Source of the DNA: Acidobacteria bacterium 13_1_20CM_3_53_8
GTDB lineage: Bacteria > Acidobacteriota > Blastocatellia > Pyrinomonadales > Pyrinomonadaceae
Direction: 5' to 3'
DNA length: 64,000 nt
NCBI GenBank assembly: GCA_001920415.1
Contig: MNJR01000005.1
Coordinates: 1-64,000, forward strand
Part shown: positions 44,467-53,700 of the stretch, one piece after another
Layout: each line of letters starts with the position of its first letter
Position numbering within the stretch: the first letter of the stretch is position 1
Position numbers and translations under genes: made by a program
The notes under the pieces: generated by a model
Database searches by the model: none
Seen by the model: only the letters and a program-made list of their open reading frames with translations
Told to the model about the DNA's origin: nothing

Positions 44467-45282
44467 CTAAAAATTAGGCCGTCGCTCTTTCTCCACTTCT
44501 GTTTCCAGATTGACTGTGAGGTTGCGCACGCTGGGTTGATCCATTGGTTCAAGAAGGCGTAGCGCTTCGTCCAGCACGCGGCGCTGGTGTTCAGGCCAAT
44601 GGGGCTTTCCTGCGACGCTTCCAATCTCGCCTCTGTAAAATGCGGCGCGCGGCGGTCTCACTCTCTCTACAACGTCGCGCGCAACCGCAAGCGTCATCGT
44701 CGGCAGACCTTCAAGTTCTAAGGCACGCGCAACCAGAGAGACGGATTGATGACAGAGACGCGAGGCCGGAACTAGAAGCGCAGCCTGAACTTCATAGCGC
44801 TTCACGCGCGCAACCAGTTGCGGGATCATCTCGTCAACAAGTCGCGCGGCGTCCGTAATGAAACCTGAAAAACTCCAGAAGACAGGATTGAGTTGGCCTA
44901 TGATGCCGTTGTTCTGAAATTCAAAGAGCCGCTCAATAGGAACTTGAGCGTTCCAGTCACGCTCGACAGCCTGCGGGTCATAGCCGCGCGCAACGAACAG
45001 TAAATCTTCCGCCTCAACTTCAACAGGTATCTCGCGGAACTCCACACTGCCGCCCGCCGCGCTTACGTCAAATGGGTCTGTGCCGTCAATGTACGCGCCC
45101 GCCGAAGAGATCAATCCCAGGTTGAGCATTGGCAGCGCACGTCGCATAGGCATGAAAGGCGCGCGCTTATTATCAACGAATGGATAATCGCTCAAATCGT
45201 CGCTAGTCGCCCCACGCCCCTGTTGCCAGCGTCGGTAACGCTCACGCCACTCGTCCCTTTTCTCAAAAATTTCAATCGCCAA
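44467..45282 (-). CDS. GrdB/PrdB-like (glycine/sarcosine/betaine reductase selenoprotein B family) protein
   Basis: A 271-residue protein of the GSBR selenoprotein B-related family: YPFVDNKRAPFMPMRRALPM, LNLGLISSAGAYIDGTDPFD, SVEFREIPVEVEAEDLLFVA, NNGIIGQLNPVFWSFSGFI, LLVPASRLCHQSVSLVARAL, TMTLAVARDVVERVRPPRAA. Family enzymes reduce amino-acid C-N bonds through a (seleno)cysteine pair. Here the expected PxCPxC redox motif reads PASRLC, keeping only the second Cys. No Sec codon or other reductase subunits are nearby, so a divergent, perhaps non-reductase role is likely. It is the downstream gene after a 'gggatgaggg' palindrome. Confidence 0.75.
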   Translation of the reverse strand: MAIEIFEKRDEWRERYRRWQQGRGATSDDLSDYPFVDNKRAPFMPMRRALPMLNLGLISSAGAYIDGTDPFDVSAAGGSVEFREIPVEVEAEDLLFVARGYDPQAVERDWNAQVPIERLFEFQNNGIIGQLNPVFWSFSGFITDAARLVDEMIPQLVARVKRYEVQAALLVPASRLCHQSVSLVARALELEGLPTMTLAVARDVVERVRPPRAAFYRGEIGSVAGKPHWPEHQRRVLDEALRLLEPMDQPSVRNLTVNLETEVEKERRPNF

Positions 45283-45304
45283 GATTACCTCCTAGAGAAA
45301 GGAC

Positions 45305-45453
45305 GGTCTAAGGGATAAGGGATGAAACAAGGGATGAGGGATGAGGGCGAAGGGATGAATAAGAAGGAGTAATTGCGTCAACATGCAATTAGCTCAATTC
45401 CTATTCATCCCTCATCCCTCATCCCTTGTTTCATCCCTTATCCCTTAGACCTT
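45305..45453. repeat. Palindromic repeat, 'gggatgagggatgaggg' word type
   Basis: The left arm is ggtctaagggataagggatg and onward (45305-45360). The right arm (45401-45453) is its complement, ending cccttagacc. The TAA stop of the DUF4149 gene (45445-45447) lies in the right arm. It separates this gene from the GrdB-like gene. Confidence 0.88.
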
Positions 45454-46026
45454 CCCTGCTTTTCTGCGTCGCGCTATTAGAAGAAACGCCACGACGGCAG
45501 CGAGTATAGCAACGCCGAAGACTGCTACCGAATAACCGTGCAGGCTATTGAACTGAACACGTAGCGGGTTGCCCAGCGCAACTTCATCAATTGGTTTTCC
45601 CATCGCAACACGCAGAGCAAGCAGGCGCGCATTAATCACCCACTGCCCAATGCCTGTCATCAATGCGATGACGACGAGCGCAGCTATCTCTAAATAGAAA
45701 GCGCTACTTTTAATCCCACGTCTGAAAGCGAAAGCCGTTATGAGAAGCAGCAAGGCGGCAATGAAGCCGCTCGTGTTCAGAGTGACGAGCGAGCGCGTCA
45801 CTATGGAGCCAGCCGCATGATTGGCATGCTCTACATTCAGTTCGCGCAACGTAGTGAATACCACAGGCGCGACGACTGCACTGAAGAAGACGGCAGCGCC
45901 AAGCCAGAGCGCTATGACCAGCAGCCGCGCGTCGTTAAAGACTGTGATAAGCAGACCTCTGTTCTCTAGTCGCTCGCTTCGGCGCTCGATAACACCTGCC
46001 CGCGCATCTTTAACTTCAACGCTCAT
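45445..46026 (-). CDS. DUF4149-like integral membrane protein
   Basis: A 193-residue protein with four hydrophobic segments (LLVIALWLGAAVFFSAVVAP, FIAALLLLITAFAFRRG, LEIAALVVIALMTGIGQWVI, VAVFGVAILAAVVAFLLIAR) and the DUF4149 landmarks ALWLGAAVFFSAVVAPVVF near the N-terminus and FNSLHGYSVAV before the last helix. Function unknown. Its ATG at 46026 shares one base with the TGA of the DUF309 gene upstream (TGATG), placing it last in a four-gene operon. The stop codon is provided by a palindrome arm. Confidence 0.8.
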   Translation of the reverse strand: MSVEVKDARAGVIERRSERLENRGLLITVFNDARLLVIALWLGAAVFFSAVVAPVVFTTLRELNVEHANHAAGSIVTRSLVTLNTSGFIAALLLLITAFAFRRGIKSSAFYLEIAALVVIALMTGIGQWVINARLLALRVAMGKPIDEVALGNPLRVQFNSLHGYSVAVFGVAILAAVVAFLLIARRRKAGKV

Positions 46027-46475
46027 CAATCGAAATCCATAACTCCCGACATCAATCTTATTTTAGGAAACTCGATTTCAGGCTGCTCGATTGTGCGCGG
46101 GTCTGGCACGCTCAAAAGCCAGGCAAGAGCGCGGTCAAGTTGCGCCTGATACTCTTCAAGATCGAGCGACATGAAGCATCGCGTTCCCAACCTTGAGAAC
46201 TTCTCTTTCGCCATCTGGTACATGCGGCGAGCCGCGCCCGGACGCCCTATCTCAAGATGATGAAACGCTACGGCCGATTGAATCAGCGCTTGCAGGAAAA
46301 GCTTTTCATGCTGGCCCACCTCGCCCATCCAACGCTCTTCCCAAGCATCGTGCGCCGCGTGAAATTCTTCCGCATTATACAGATCTATCCCCGCGATATA
46401 TTCGACAGGATACGCCGCCAGATGCTCCGCCGTGTATGCCTCGAACTCTTCGCCTATGTTTTCAAGAATCGCCAT
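46026..46475 (-). CDS. DUF309-domain protein
   Basis: A 149-residue helical protein with the DUF309 signature near residue 32 (LYNAEEFHAAHDAWEERWMG), then KLFLQALIQSAVAFHHLEIG and GAARRMYQMAKEKFSRL. The family has a conserved helical bundle with His/Glu residues that may bind metal; its biochemical role is unknown. It is often found next to unrelated redox genes. It is in one operon with a rhodanese (8-bp gap upstream) and DUF4149 (1-nt overlap downstream). Confidence 0.85.
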   Translation of the reverse strand: MAILENIGEEFEAYTAEHLAAYPVEYIAGIDLYNAEEFHAAHDAWEERWMGEVGQHEKLFLQALIQSAVAFHHLEIGRPGAARRMYQMAKEKFSRLGTRCFMSLDLEEYQAQLDRALAWLLSVPDPRTIEQPEIEFPKIRLMSGVMDFD

Positions 46476-46483
46476 AGTCGCTT

Positions 46484-46807
46484 TTAATACTGCGCAACGC
46501 TAGGGTCAACCTCGCGCGACCATAGGTCAATGCCGCCCGCTAGATTGTAGAGCTTCTTAAACCCTTGCTGCGCTAGAAAGCCGCAGACCTGTGCGCTGCG
46601 TATCCCGTGATGACACATGAAGACCAACTCGTCTTCCGCATTTAGAGTGCAGACCCATTCGTTGAACTGGCTGAGCGGTAGAAGCCGCGCGCCCTCTATG
46701 CGTGCAATCTCGTATTCCAACTCTTCGCGCACGTCAATCAGATTAAGCCGCTCGCCGCGCCTCATGCGCTCGTCCAACTCTTCGGGAGTGATTGTCTCGA
46801 ATTTCAT
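46484..46807 (-). CDS. Rhodanese-like sulfurtransferase
   Basis: A 107-residue single rhodanese domain: TITPEELDERMRRGERLNLI, DVREELEYEIARIEGARLLP, then the active-site loop FMCHHGIRSAQV with catalytic Cys in CHHGIRS, and GFKKLYNLAGGIDLWS. It transfers sulfane sulfur or carries persulfide. The start overlaps the FAD oxidoreductase stop (ATGA), suggesting coupled synthesis and a shared sulfur/redox task. A second rhodanese of similar size lies at 56781. Confidence 0.9.
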   Translation of the reverse strand: MKFETITPEELDERMRRGERLNLIDVREELEYEIARIEGARLLPLSQFNEWVCTLNAEDELVFMCHHGIRSAQVCGFLAQQGFKKLYNLAGGIDLWSREVDPSVAQY

Positions 46808-47739
46808 CTTCCGCTCGCACGCCCCCGGCTCGCGCCCAAACGCGAGGCTATGACTTTGGCGGCTGTCGCGCCCGCTCCGCTAGCGCCGCTTATAGTTGGC
46901 GCGAGCGGGTTGGAAACGTCACCGACGGCGAAAACGTTTTCAACGCTGGTCTCCTGATCGCTCGTCACAAGGATGTAGCCGCGCTCGTCCACGCGCAACT
47001 GCTCGCCGAAAAGCTCTGTGTTCGGCTCCACGCCAATGCGTACGAGCACGCCCTGCACTGCCAACTGAAAAGGTTTCAGAGCGCCCTCGCGCTCTATCTC
47101 TACAGCTTCAACTTTTTCGTCGCCTATAATGCGGCGCACATGCGCTCGCGTGAAGACCGTTATGCAATGCTCGGCGCGCAGTTTTTCAATAAAATCCCTG
47201 CGCGCTCGTAACCTTTCGCCTCTATGCACGAGCGTAACGGTCGGGCAAACTTCTGCAAGCATCAAAGCATTCTCGGCTGCCGCATCGCCGCCGCCAACGA
47301 CACATACATCTTTGCCAGCGAAAGCTTCGCGGTCGCGCGCGCCGCTTTCAATAAGCCCGCGCCCTTCCAGTTCCGTTTCGCCCGGCACGTCCAGTTTTCT
47401 ACGACGCACGCCCGTCGCTATAACGATGCTAATCGCCTGCAAAAGTTCGCCGCTTCGTAACTCTATTCGCTTAGCACGCAAATCAACCGATTCGATTTCG
47501 ACTTCAGTCCACAGGTCGAACTCTGCCTGTTCAATCTGAGCAGCGAAGCGGTCAAGCAACTCGCGCCCGTTCGATGCGCGCGCGCCCAGATAATTTTCGA
47601 TTGCGTTGTGAACAGAAAGTAGCTGCCCACCAATCTCCACTCCCTCTTCAAGCACCAGCGCGTCCATCCCCAACTCATCACACCACAACGCTGCGGACAA
47701 TCCAGCCGGGCCAGCGCCGATGATAATAACGTCGTGCAT
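46804..47739 (-). CDS. Thioredoxin-reductase-like FAD oxidoreductase without redox CxxC
   Basis: A 311-residue two-dinucleotide-fold flavoprotein: VIIIGAGPAGLSAALWCDEL (FAD), IVIATGVRRRKLDVPGE, GKDVCVVGGGDAAAENALML (NAD(P)H), VENVFAVGDVSNPLAPTISG. The position of the CATCDG redox motif of thioredoxin reductases is occupied by ESGARDREAF, so no active disulfide exists. It therefore groups with ferredoxin/flavodoxin-NADP reductase-like or TrxR-like enzymes that reduce other partners. It is first of the operon with a rhodanese, which might be a redox or sulfur partner. Confidence 0.85.
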   Translation of the reverse strand: MHDVIIIGAGPAGLSAALWCDELGMDALVLEEGVEIGGQLLSVHNAIENYLGARASNGRELLDRFAAQIEQAEFDLWTEVEIESVDLRAKRIELRSGELLQAISIVIATGVRRRKLDVPGETELEGRGLIESGARDREAFAGKDVCVVGGGDAAAENALMLAEVCPTVTLVHRGERLRARRDFIEKLRAEHCITVFTRAHVRRIIGDEKVEAVEIEREGALKPFQLAVQGVLVRIGVEPNTELFGEQLRVDERGYILVTSDQETSVENVFAVGDVSNPLAPTISGASGAGATAAKVIASRLGASRGRASGR

Positions 47740-47799
47740 GAAAGAAGTAGACAGTAGACAGTAGTTTTATTTTACGTGAAGGAAATTTTAACTCATTAA

Positions 47800-48100
47800 C
47801 TGATGTTACGCATCAGTAACTTTGTCGAAGTCGCCCGAATGAGCCTGCGCTAGCAGGCGGACAGAATGTAGCCCCTGACGAAGCCGCAGGCGGAGTCTGG
47901 GGTTATTCATTACATAGCGAACAGAGTCTGCTTTAGCAGACGGCAGAGGCGCGAGATGAAAGATATTTGTAAAGAGTAAACGTCTGTCGTGCGGCTAAAG
48001 CAGACTCCATCTATCTTATCAACCATACCCCAGACTCCGCTAGCGCTTCGTCTGGGGCTATATTCTGTCCGTCTGCTCGCGCAGACTCGTTGTTGCTTTC
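47800..48100. repeat. GTCTGC-hairpin array (copy 1)
   Basis: This fills the 363-bp gap between two operons; no gene is seen. It contains hairpins GCCTGCGCTAGCAGGC, GTCTGCTTTAGCAGAC, GTCTGCTCGCGCAGAC, and a long pair (CCCCTGACGAAGCC... against ...GCTTCGTCTGGGG). It begins near TGATGTTACGCA, as does copy 2 at 60612. Stems vary with compensating changes. Confidence 0.8.
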
Positions 48101-48102
48101 TT

Positions 48103-49143
48103 TCAAACTCCGGCAATCGCCGCGCCGTCCTTGATTGAAGCAGCGCTCATACGGCGAAAAGCGTTGATCTCGTCTGCAACTCGGTCGGGTGTGAGAGTCG
48201 AGATAGAGAGAACGCCCGCTTGATCCACGAACTTGAAGGCTGACGCTAATTCGCTAGCGTCCAGCGTCCACAGCCCCTGATTGTTCTTCTCCAACTGGTT
48301 AAGACGCGCGACCAGCCCGGAAAAATCCTGACGCACGATGCGCGGGCGCACAATTGTTTCAGCCCAGGAGTAATAAGGATAGTCAACTCTGAAAGTCCAC
48401 CCGCCGCCGATTGGCACTGCTATGAGATAAAGATGGCCGCGCGCGTAGTGTGAAATGGCAGTGTAAGGCGCGGCGTGTCTAGTTGGATTAAAACCCGACG
48501 GGCTGAAGATTTCCGGCGCGAGCGTGACGATGGATAAAGAAGTGACAGCGTGCTCTTCAACATTCGATGCGCCGCGCGCGAAACTTTCCAGCGCGGAAGC
48601 TATACGCTCCCAAGATTTGCGCCATAACTCTTCGTAATCACTGGTGCGAGTCAACACGCGCTCGACTTCCGGCAGAATAAGCTCGTAAGCGCGAGCGTCG
48701 TCCAACACACTCGTGCCCGCTAACGTACGAGCCAGAGGCGAGCCAGCTTCCTCTTGATCGCCAACCGCATCCGACCCTTGAATGACAATGCTTGCGCGCA
48801 CGCCGTCTTCGTTTGAGAACTCCGAAAAATCTCCTGCTTCGGCGGCGGCGATTAACTTCTCGCGCAAACGAGTGGCTCGCTCGCCAGTGAGCACAGTCCA
48901 GACGGAGAGCACGCCGTCAGTGTCGAAATGGTTGTTGGTGACAAGCTCTATGCCTTTGGTCAACTCCTCGCGGTCGGGCGCTGCGACCAGATTCAAAGCA
49001 ATCTCGGTCGAAGTGTCCGCTTTAACTTCCGGTGGCGTATGATTCCCCTGCCAGTGCGAGAAGTGGATGCTGTTCTCAACCGTGCCATCAACCGAAAGCT
49101 TCGGCACATCTTTCAATCCGGCGTGGTAATACTCAAATCTCAT
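48103..49143 (-). CDS. DUF6687-family protein
   Basis: A 346-residue protein matching the DUF6687 pattern: FEYYHAGLKDVPKLSVDGTV, IHFSHWQGNHTPPEVKADTS, ELVTNNHFDTDGVLSVWTVL, LSIVTLAPEIFSPSGFNPTR, RVDYPYYSWAETIVRPRIVR. It has conserved His/Asp in SHWQGN and NNHFDTDG that could form a metal or catalytic site. The family has no known function. The lack of a signal peptide predicts a cytosolic protein. It is isolated from neighbours by repeat-filled gaps on both sides. Confidence 0.75.
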   Translation of the reverse strand: MRFEYYHAGLKDVPKLSVDGTVENSIHFSHWQGNHTPPEVKADTSTEIALNLVAAPDREELTKGIELVTNNHFDTDGVLSVWTVLTGERATRLREKLIAAAEAGDFSEFSNEDGVRASIVIQGSDAVGDQEEAGSPLARTLAGTSVLDDARAYELILPEVERVLTRTSDYEELWRKSWERIASALESFARGASNVEEHAVTSLSIVTLAPEIFSPSGFNPTRHAAPYTAISHYARGHLYLIAVPIGGGWTFRVDYPYYSWAETIVRPRIVRQDFSGLVARLNQLEKNNQGLWTLDASELASAFKFVDQAGVLSISTLTPDRVADEINAFRRMSAASIKDGAAIAGV

Positions 49144-49228
49144 CTTTACACCTGCTGATACTTGTGAATGTTGAAATCACATGGAAAATTAACACCGTCG
49201 CGGCCTTTGAAGCAAAGAAGCAGCATAA

Positions 49229-49343
49229 GAAGGCAAAAGTAAAAAGGTAAAAGGCAAAAGTGAAGACACGCCTTACAGACGTGAATTAGAGATTAAAAAT
49301 GATTGCTTCTTCACTTTTTACTTTTACCTTTTTACTTTTACCT
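49229..49343. repeat. Palindromic repeat, 'aaggcaaaagtaaaaagg' word type
   Basis: The left arm (49229-49262) is aaggcaaaagtaaaaaggta and onward. The right arm (49308-49343) is ttcttcactttttactttta and onward. It is the same class as the copy at 9841. Confidence 0.85.
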
Positions 49344-49360
49344 TCGTTGATAAGGGGGGA

Positions 49361-49396
49361 GGCGGCGGAGGGTGCGTGAGTCCCCCGCCGCTTTTC
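49361..49396. terminator. GC-rich hairpin with T-tract
   Basis: GGCGGCGGAGGG pairs with CCCCCGCCGC across a 9-nt loop, followed by TTTTCC. It could terminate transcription from either side. Confidence 0.5.
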
Positions 49397-49402
49397 CACA
49401 GT

Positions 49403-50117
49403 ACCGTGACGGTCTAGCGGTTATGCTTGTGCTTCAACCGTCAGGCGTGGGGCGAGTTACTTTAATGCTGTATGCATGAGGTCGGCTTCGCCGGTATCAC
49501 TTTCGGCACACCATCTATGGTTTTTGCAATTGCAGCTTTTATCAAGTTTTTCGCTTGAACTGCCCTTGCTGAAACTCCGATTAGATAAAGGGAAATAACT
49601 TTATCTATATTTATATGCGAATTGCCCTGAAAACATTTCGTCATAATCAAATCAGGTGTGGACTAATCGTTACCAACGGGCAAGGGTGATGATGAGCAAA
49701 GGCAGTGTTGTATGGTGAAAAGAAGGCTTATTGTTATATTTTATCGGAAAAAATTGCGGAAGAATCCTGCGGCCAGCGGGTTTTGCAAACATTATGCATA
49801 GACACTTATCTACAATTCCATATGCCGGTTAAAGTTCTGTTGACAGTATCAATCAATCAAGTTTACTCTCCGTTTGATCTGTTCATTCGGATCAATCTTC
49901 AAGAGGGTTTTATACAAGACGCGCGACTCCGTGTAGATTACTCGATTGGCTCTCATTAAGTAACGCGAGCCTTCAAAGAGTCGCCTCTCTCGCCTCTTCT
50001 TCTAAAAAGGCTATTCGTAATACAGCCCTACTCCGACAGGGTTAGGTTCATAAGCGACGGAAGTCCGGCAACTTTGTCTATAGCCGTAAAAACCGGCTCT
50101 ACCCCGATTGAGACTCG
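49403..50117. other. Long intergenic region, no confident gene
   Basis: About 700 bp before the ECF sigma factor, partly AT-rich. Two short frames (49462-49650 minus, 49705-49959 plus) lack family resemblance or ribosome sites. The minus frame has a faint IS256-transposase-like stretch (KVISLYLIGVSARAVQ), so it might be a decayed insertion sequence. The promoter of the sigma/CHAT locus must lie in the last 150 bp. Confidence 0.45.
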
Positions 50118-50699
50118 ATGAGAAAAGAGCGAGTCATGACCGAAGAAGAGTTCAACGCATTACTTGATTGGCTAGACCCGGATCGCGATCAGGCCGGGGA
50201 GAAGTATGAAATCATTCGCCGCCGCCTCATCAGAATCTTTATTAGCCGGGGCTGTAATGACGCCGAAGAGATAGCCGACGAAACTATCAACCGCGTGATG
50301 CTCAGGCTGCCGGAGATAAGGGAGAGCTACGTTGGCGACCCTGCGCTCTATTTTTATGGCGTAGCTCATAAGGTCTATCTGGAATACAGAAGAAAGCCTG
50401 TCCCGTCAGTAATTCAACGGGAAATACCAGATCACTCTACTTCGTTCATTGATTTCGATGAAACCGAGCGGAGGCATGAGTGTCTGGGCAAATGTATGTT
50501 GCAATTACCTAAAGATCAGCGTGAAATGATGCTGCAATATTACGCTGACGATAAGCGAGCCAAGATAGATCATCGGAAAGAGTTGGCCGAAAATCGGGGG
50601 ATTACCCTCAACGCGCTAAGGATTTGCGTATATCGTATAAGGTTAATGCTAGAGAAGTGCGTGCGGAATTGTCTTGAGCAGCAGATGGCCGAGAGATGA
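50118..50699 (+). CDS. ECF-like RNA polymerase sigma factor
   Basis: A 193-residue sigma-70-family protein. Region 2 is recognisable (YEIIRRRLIRIFISRGCNDA, EEIADETINRVMLRLPEIRE, DPALYFYGVAHKVYLEYRR), a linker with acidic residues follows, then region 4 (LPKDQREMMLQYYADD, ELAENRGITLNALRICVYRI, RLMLEKCVRNCLEQ), a helix-turn-helix. Start at 50118 or 50136 (MTEEEFNALLDWL). It is the first gene of the CHAT locus and 64 bp upstream of a protein whose N-terminus looks like an anti-sigma segment. Target promoters, perhaps including this locus, are unknown. Confidence 0.83.
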   Translation: MRKERVMTEEEFNALLDWLDPDRDQAGEKYEIIRRRLIRIFISRGCNDAEEIADETINRVMLRLPEIRESYVGDPALYFYGVAHKVYLEYRRKPVPSVIQREIPDHSTSFIDFDETERRHECLGKCMLQLPKDQREMMLQYYADDKRAKIDHRKELAENRGITLNALRICVYRIRLMLEKCVRNCLEQQMAER

Positions 50700-50763
50700 A
50701 ATAGATTTTTCCATAGAGCATATCAGTTAGAGGGATTTCCTCAATCAGAGAATATATCTAAGC

Positions 50764-53700
50764 ATGGCACTACAATCAGATGATCAGAGAGCAATCCGGC
50801 AGTATCTGCTGGGTGAGCTAAGCACCGAAGACCAGCGTCAGCAGGTCGAAGAACGACTCATTACCGACGGGGAATTTTTTCAGGAACTGGAAATTTCCGA
50901 ATACGAGTTGATTGATGAATACTTGAATAACGCGCTCACTCTGGACGAGCGAAGCCATTTTGAGAGCTATTTTTTATCTGCAACCGAGCGTCAGAGCAAG
51001 CTCAGTTTCTCCAGCGCACTGAAAACGTATGTCGCGCGTGCAAACGTAGAAGACGAAGACGAAACAGAAGAAGAAGAGCGCTCCTCACAAAGACAAAAAA
51101 ATTATCAGCCGCCACTCTGGACGCGCCTACTAGCCAGCCCTTACTTAAGAACCGCCGCAGCCTTTCCAGTCCTGATAGTGTTAGGACTTGGCATCTGGCG
51201 AGTCTTCTTCTATCAATCCGAGACGCAGAGAGGGTTGATTGCTCTTGAGAGAGCCTATCGTCAAGAGCGCCCCATAGAAGCGCGCACTTCCGTTCTGCCT
51301 TACGCGCCACTCCTAGAGACGCGAGGCGGCACGCAGGCGAAAGTTGATGAGACCTCGCGCCATCTGGCCGAGAGTCTATTGCTTGACGCTGTAAGGAGCG
51401 AGCCTGGCCCGGCATCTCGCCACGCGCTTGGGCTTCTCTATTTATCCGAAAAAAAGTTTGACGAGGCGATTCATGAATTTGAAGAGGCATTGAAGGCTGA
51501 CCCGCAAAACGCGCGGATTCATAGCGACATGGGAGCCGCGCTGTTAGAGCGTGAGATCGCTCGCGCGAATGTAGAAGGCGGTAGAAGCCTTGAAGAATTT
51601 GCCGAGAGCTGTGACCACTTGAGCAAGGCGCTGGAACTTGACCCCTCTCTTCTTGAAGCGCTATTTAACCGCGCTCTTTGTTACGAACGCAGCGGGCTGC
51701 CACCGCAGGCTGAAGATGACTGGCGCAAGTATCTTGAGAGAGACCCCAATTCTCCGTGGGCGGATGAGGCAAGGCAGCATCTTAGACGACTCGAACAGGA
51801 AAGAAGCAGCGCTTCGCAGAACGAAGAACAGATGCTTCAAGATTTTCTCGTAGCAAGTCAGACCAGAGATGATGACAGGGCGTGGCAGATCGTTAGCCAT
51901 AGCAATAGCTCTGCGGGAAATCTCATCACAAACAAAATTCTTGACTCCTATCTAGACCTGGAAGCGCAAGGCCAGCACGATGCTGCCAGAGGTAAGCTAC
52001 AGGCATTGGTTTACGCTGGACGGCTAACAGTCGAACGAACAGGAGACCGTTACACTTCCGACCTCGCAAAGTTTTACAACTCGGCATCAACAGCGCGCCT
52101 CTCGTCCCTAGCTCAAGCGCGCAGCCAGATCAATAAGGCATACGAGCTTTTCACGCAGTCCCGTTATGACGAGGCCATTGCTTCCTACACGGCGGCCAAA
52201 CAAATCTTCGATCAGGCAGGAGACACGAGCGAAGCAATCTTCGCGCGCTACCGAATAGGCCATTGCTACGTGCTCGAACCGGATACGGAGAGGAGTCAAC
52301 CGATTTTTGATGAGCTGACTTCAACCTGTAAGAACAGAGAATACAGGTGGCTGCTCGCACAGTGTCTCTATGAATCAGCCCAAATTCAAGCTGGCCTGAA
52401 CGAATATTCAAAAGCAATTGATTACAGTGCCCAGGCTCTGAAGCTATTAGAACAGATAGATGATACAGCCGGGATTGTGAAAAGCCTGGTTCAACTCGCT
52501 GACGAATATCGCTCACTGAACGACGTAAACAGATCAATGATATTTCTTCAACGAGGTCTGTTTTCCATAATCAATTGTCATCCTGAGCCAACGCAGAGCT
52601 GCTGGGAGCTTTATTTTGCAATTGCGCTGGATTTCAATTTACTCAGACGTTATACGACGGCGCTGGAATATCAGAAAGAGGCATTACAATTAGCTCTTGC
52701 TTTGAACAAACCTTTGCTAATATCTCGCTCTTACGGGTATCTAGGATCATTCTACGGAAGCTTGAAAAATTATGACGAGGCGATAAGAAATATCGAGTTG
52801 GCTTTAGATATAGCAAAGAGCTTGTCGGGTCAGCCTAGCGGGCTGGATATGATGGGCAACACTTCCCTTCAACTGGGAGAAATTTACAGGCAGACAGGGG
52901 ATTACAGTAAAGCTCTTGACGCCTATAATCAGAGCATCAATTATTATGATGGACTGAATTTTAAATATTTTTTCTATGCGGCGCACAAGGGGAAACTTCT
53001 CTGTTATAAAGCTCTGGGTGATGGCGCGGCGACCGAAGAAGAGATAAAGACTGTGCTGCCTCTCTTCGATCAATATCGCTCGAAGATTACCGACGAGAGT
53101 CAACGAAACAGCTTCTTTGATGCCGAGCAGAGCATCTACGATCTTGCTATAGATTTCGCAGATTACGGAAAACAGAATTCTCAGCTTGCATTTGAATATT
53201 CGGAAGAATCTCGCGCCCGCTCGCTTTTGGACATCATGCGACAGGGCACTCATGTGGTCGGGCAGGAATTCGATCCAGAGCTTGGGCTTTCATCAGGTTC
53301 AAAGCCGCTCACACTCTCACAGCTACAAGAGCAAATGCCTGATCGTGTACAGATAATACAATACGCTGTGCTTGAGAACAGGCTTCTTATATGGGTAATC
53401 AGTAAGGGGAAGTTTCAATCTGCACAGCCCGTTGAAATCTCCGCTGAAGTTCTAAATGAAAAAATTCAAAAGTACCTGAGTTTAATAAAGAGCAGGAGCG
53501 AGTCTGGCAGTGAAGAGGCCAGACAGGTGTCTGGGGAATTGCACGACATTCTCATCAAGCCGGTTGAGAGTTTTTTCGATAGCAATGACGAAATGCTCTG
53601 CATAGTCCCCGATAAGATTCTAAACTACCTGCCTTTCAGCGCGCTTCTTTCTAAATCTTCCGGCAGGTATCTCGTACAGGATTATCCTTTACAACTATCG

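Noticed and set aside
49462-49650. Possible IS256-type transposase fragment on the minus strand
   Set aside because: Only about 16 residues (KVISLYLIGVSARAVQ) look similar, no catalytic residues are present, and no inverted ends were found.
49705-49959. 84-codon plus-strand frame
   Set aside because: No ribosome site, unusual composition and no recognisable motif; kept as possible but not called.
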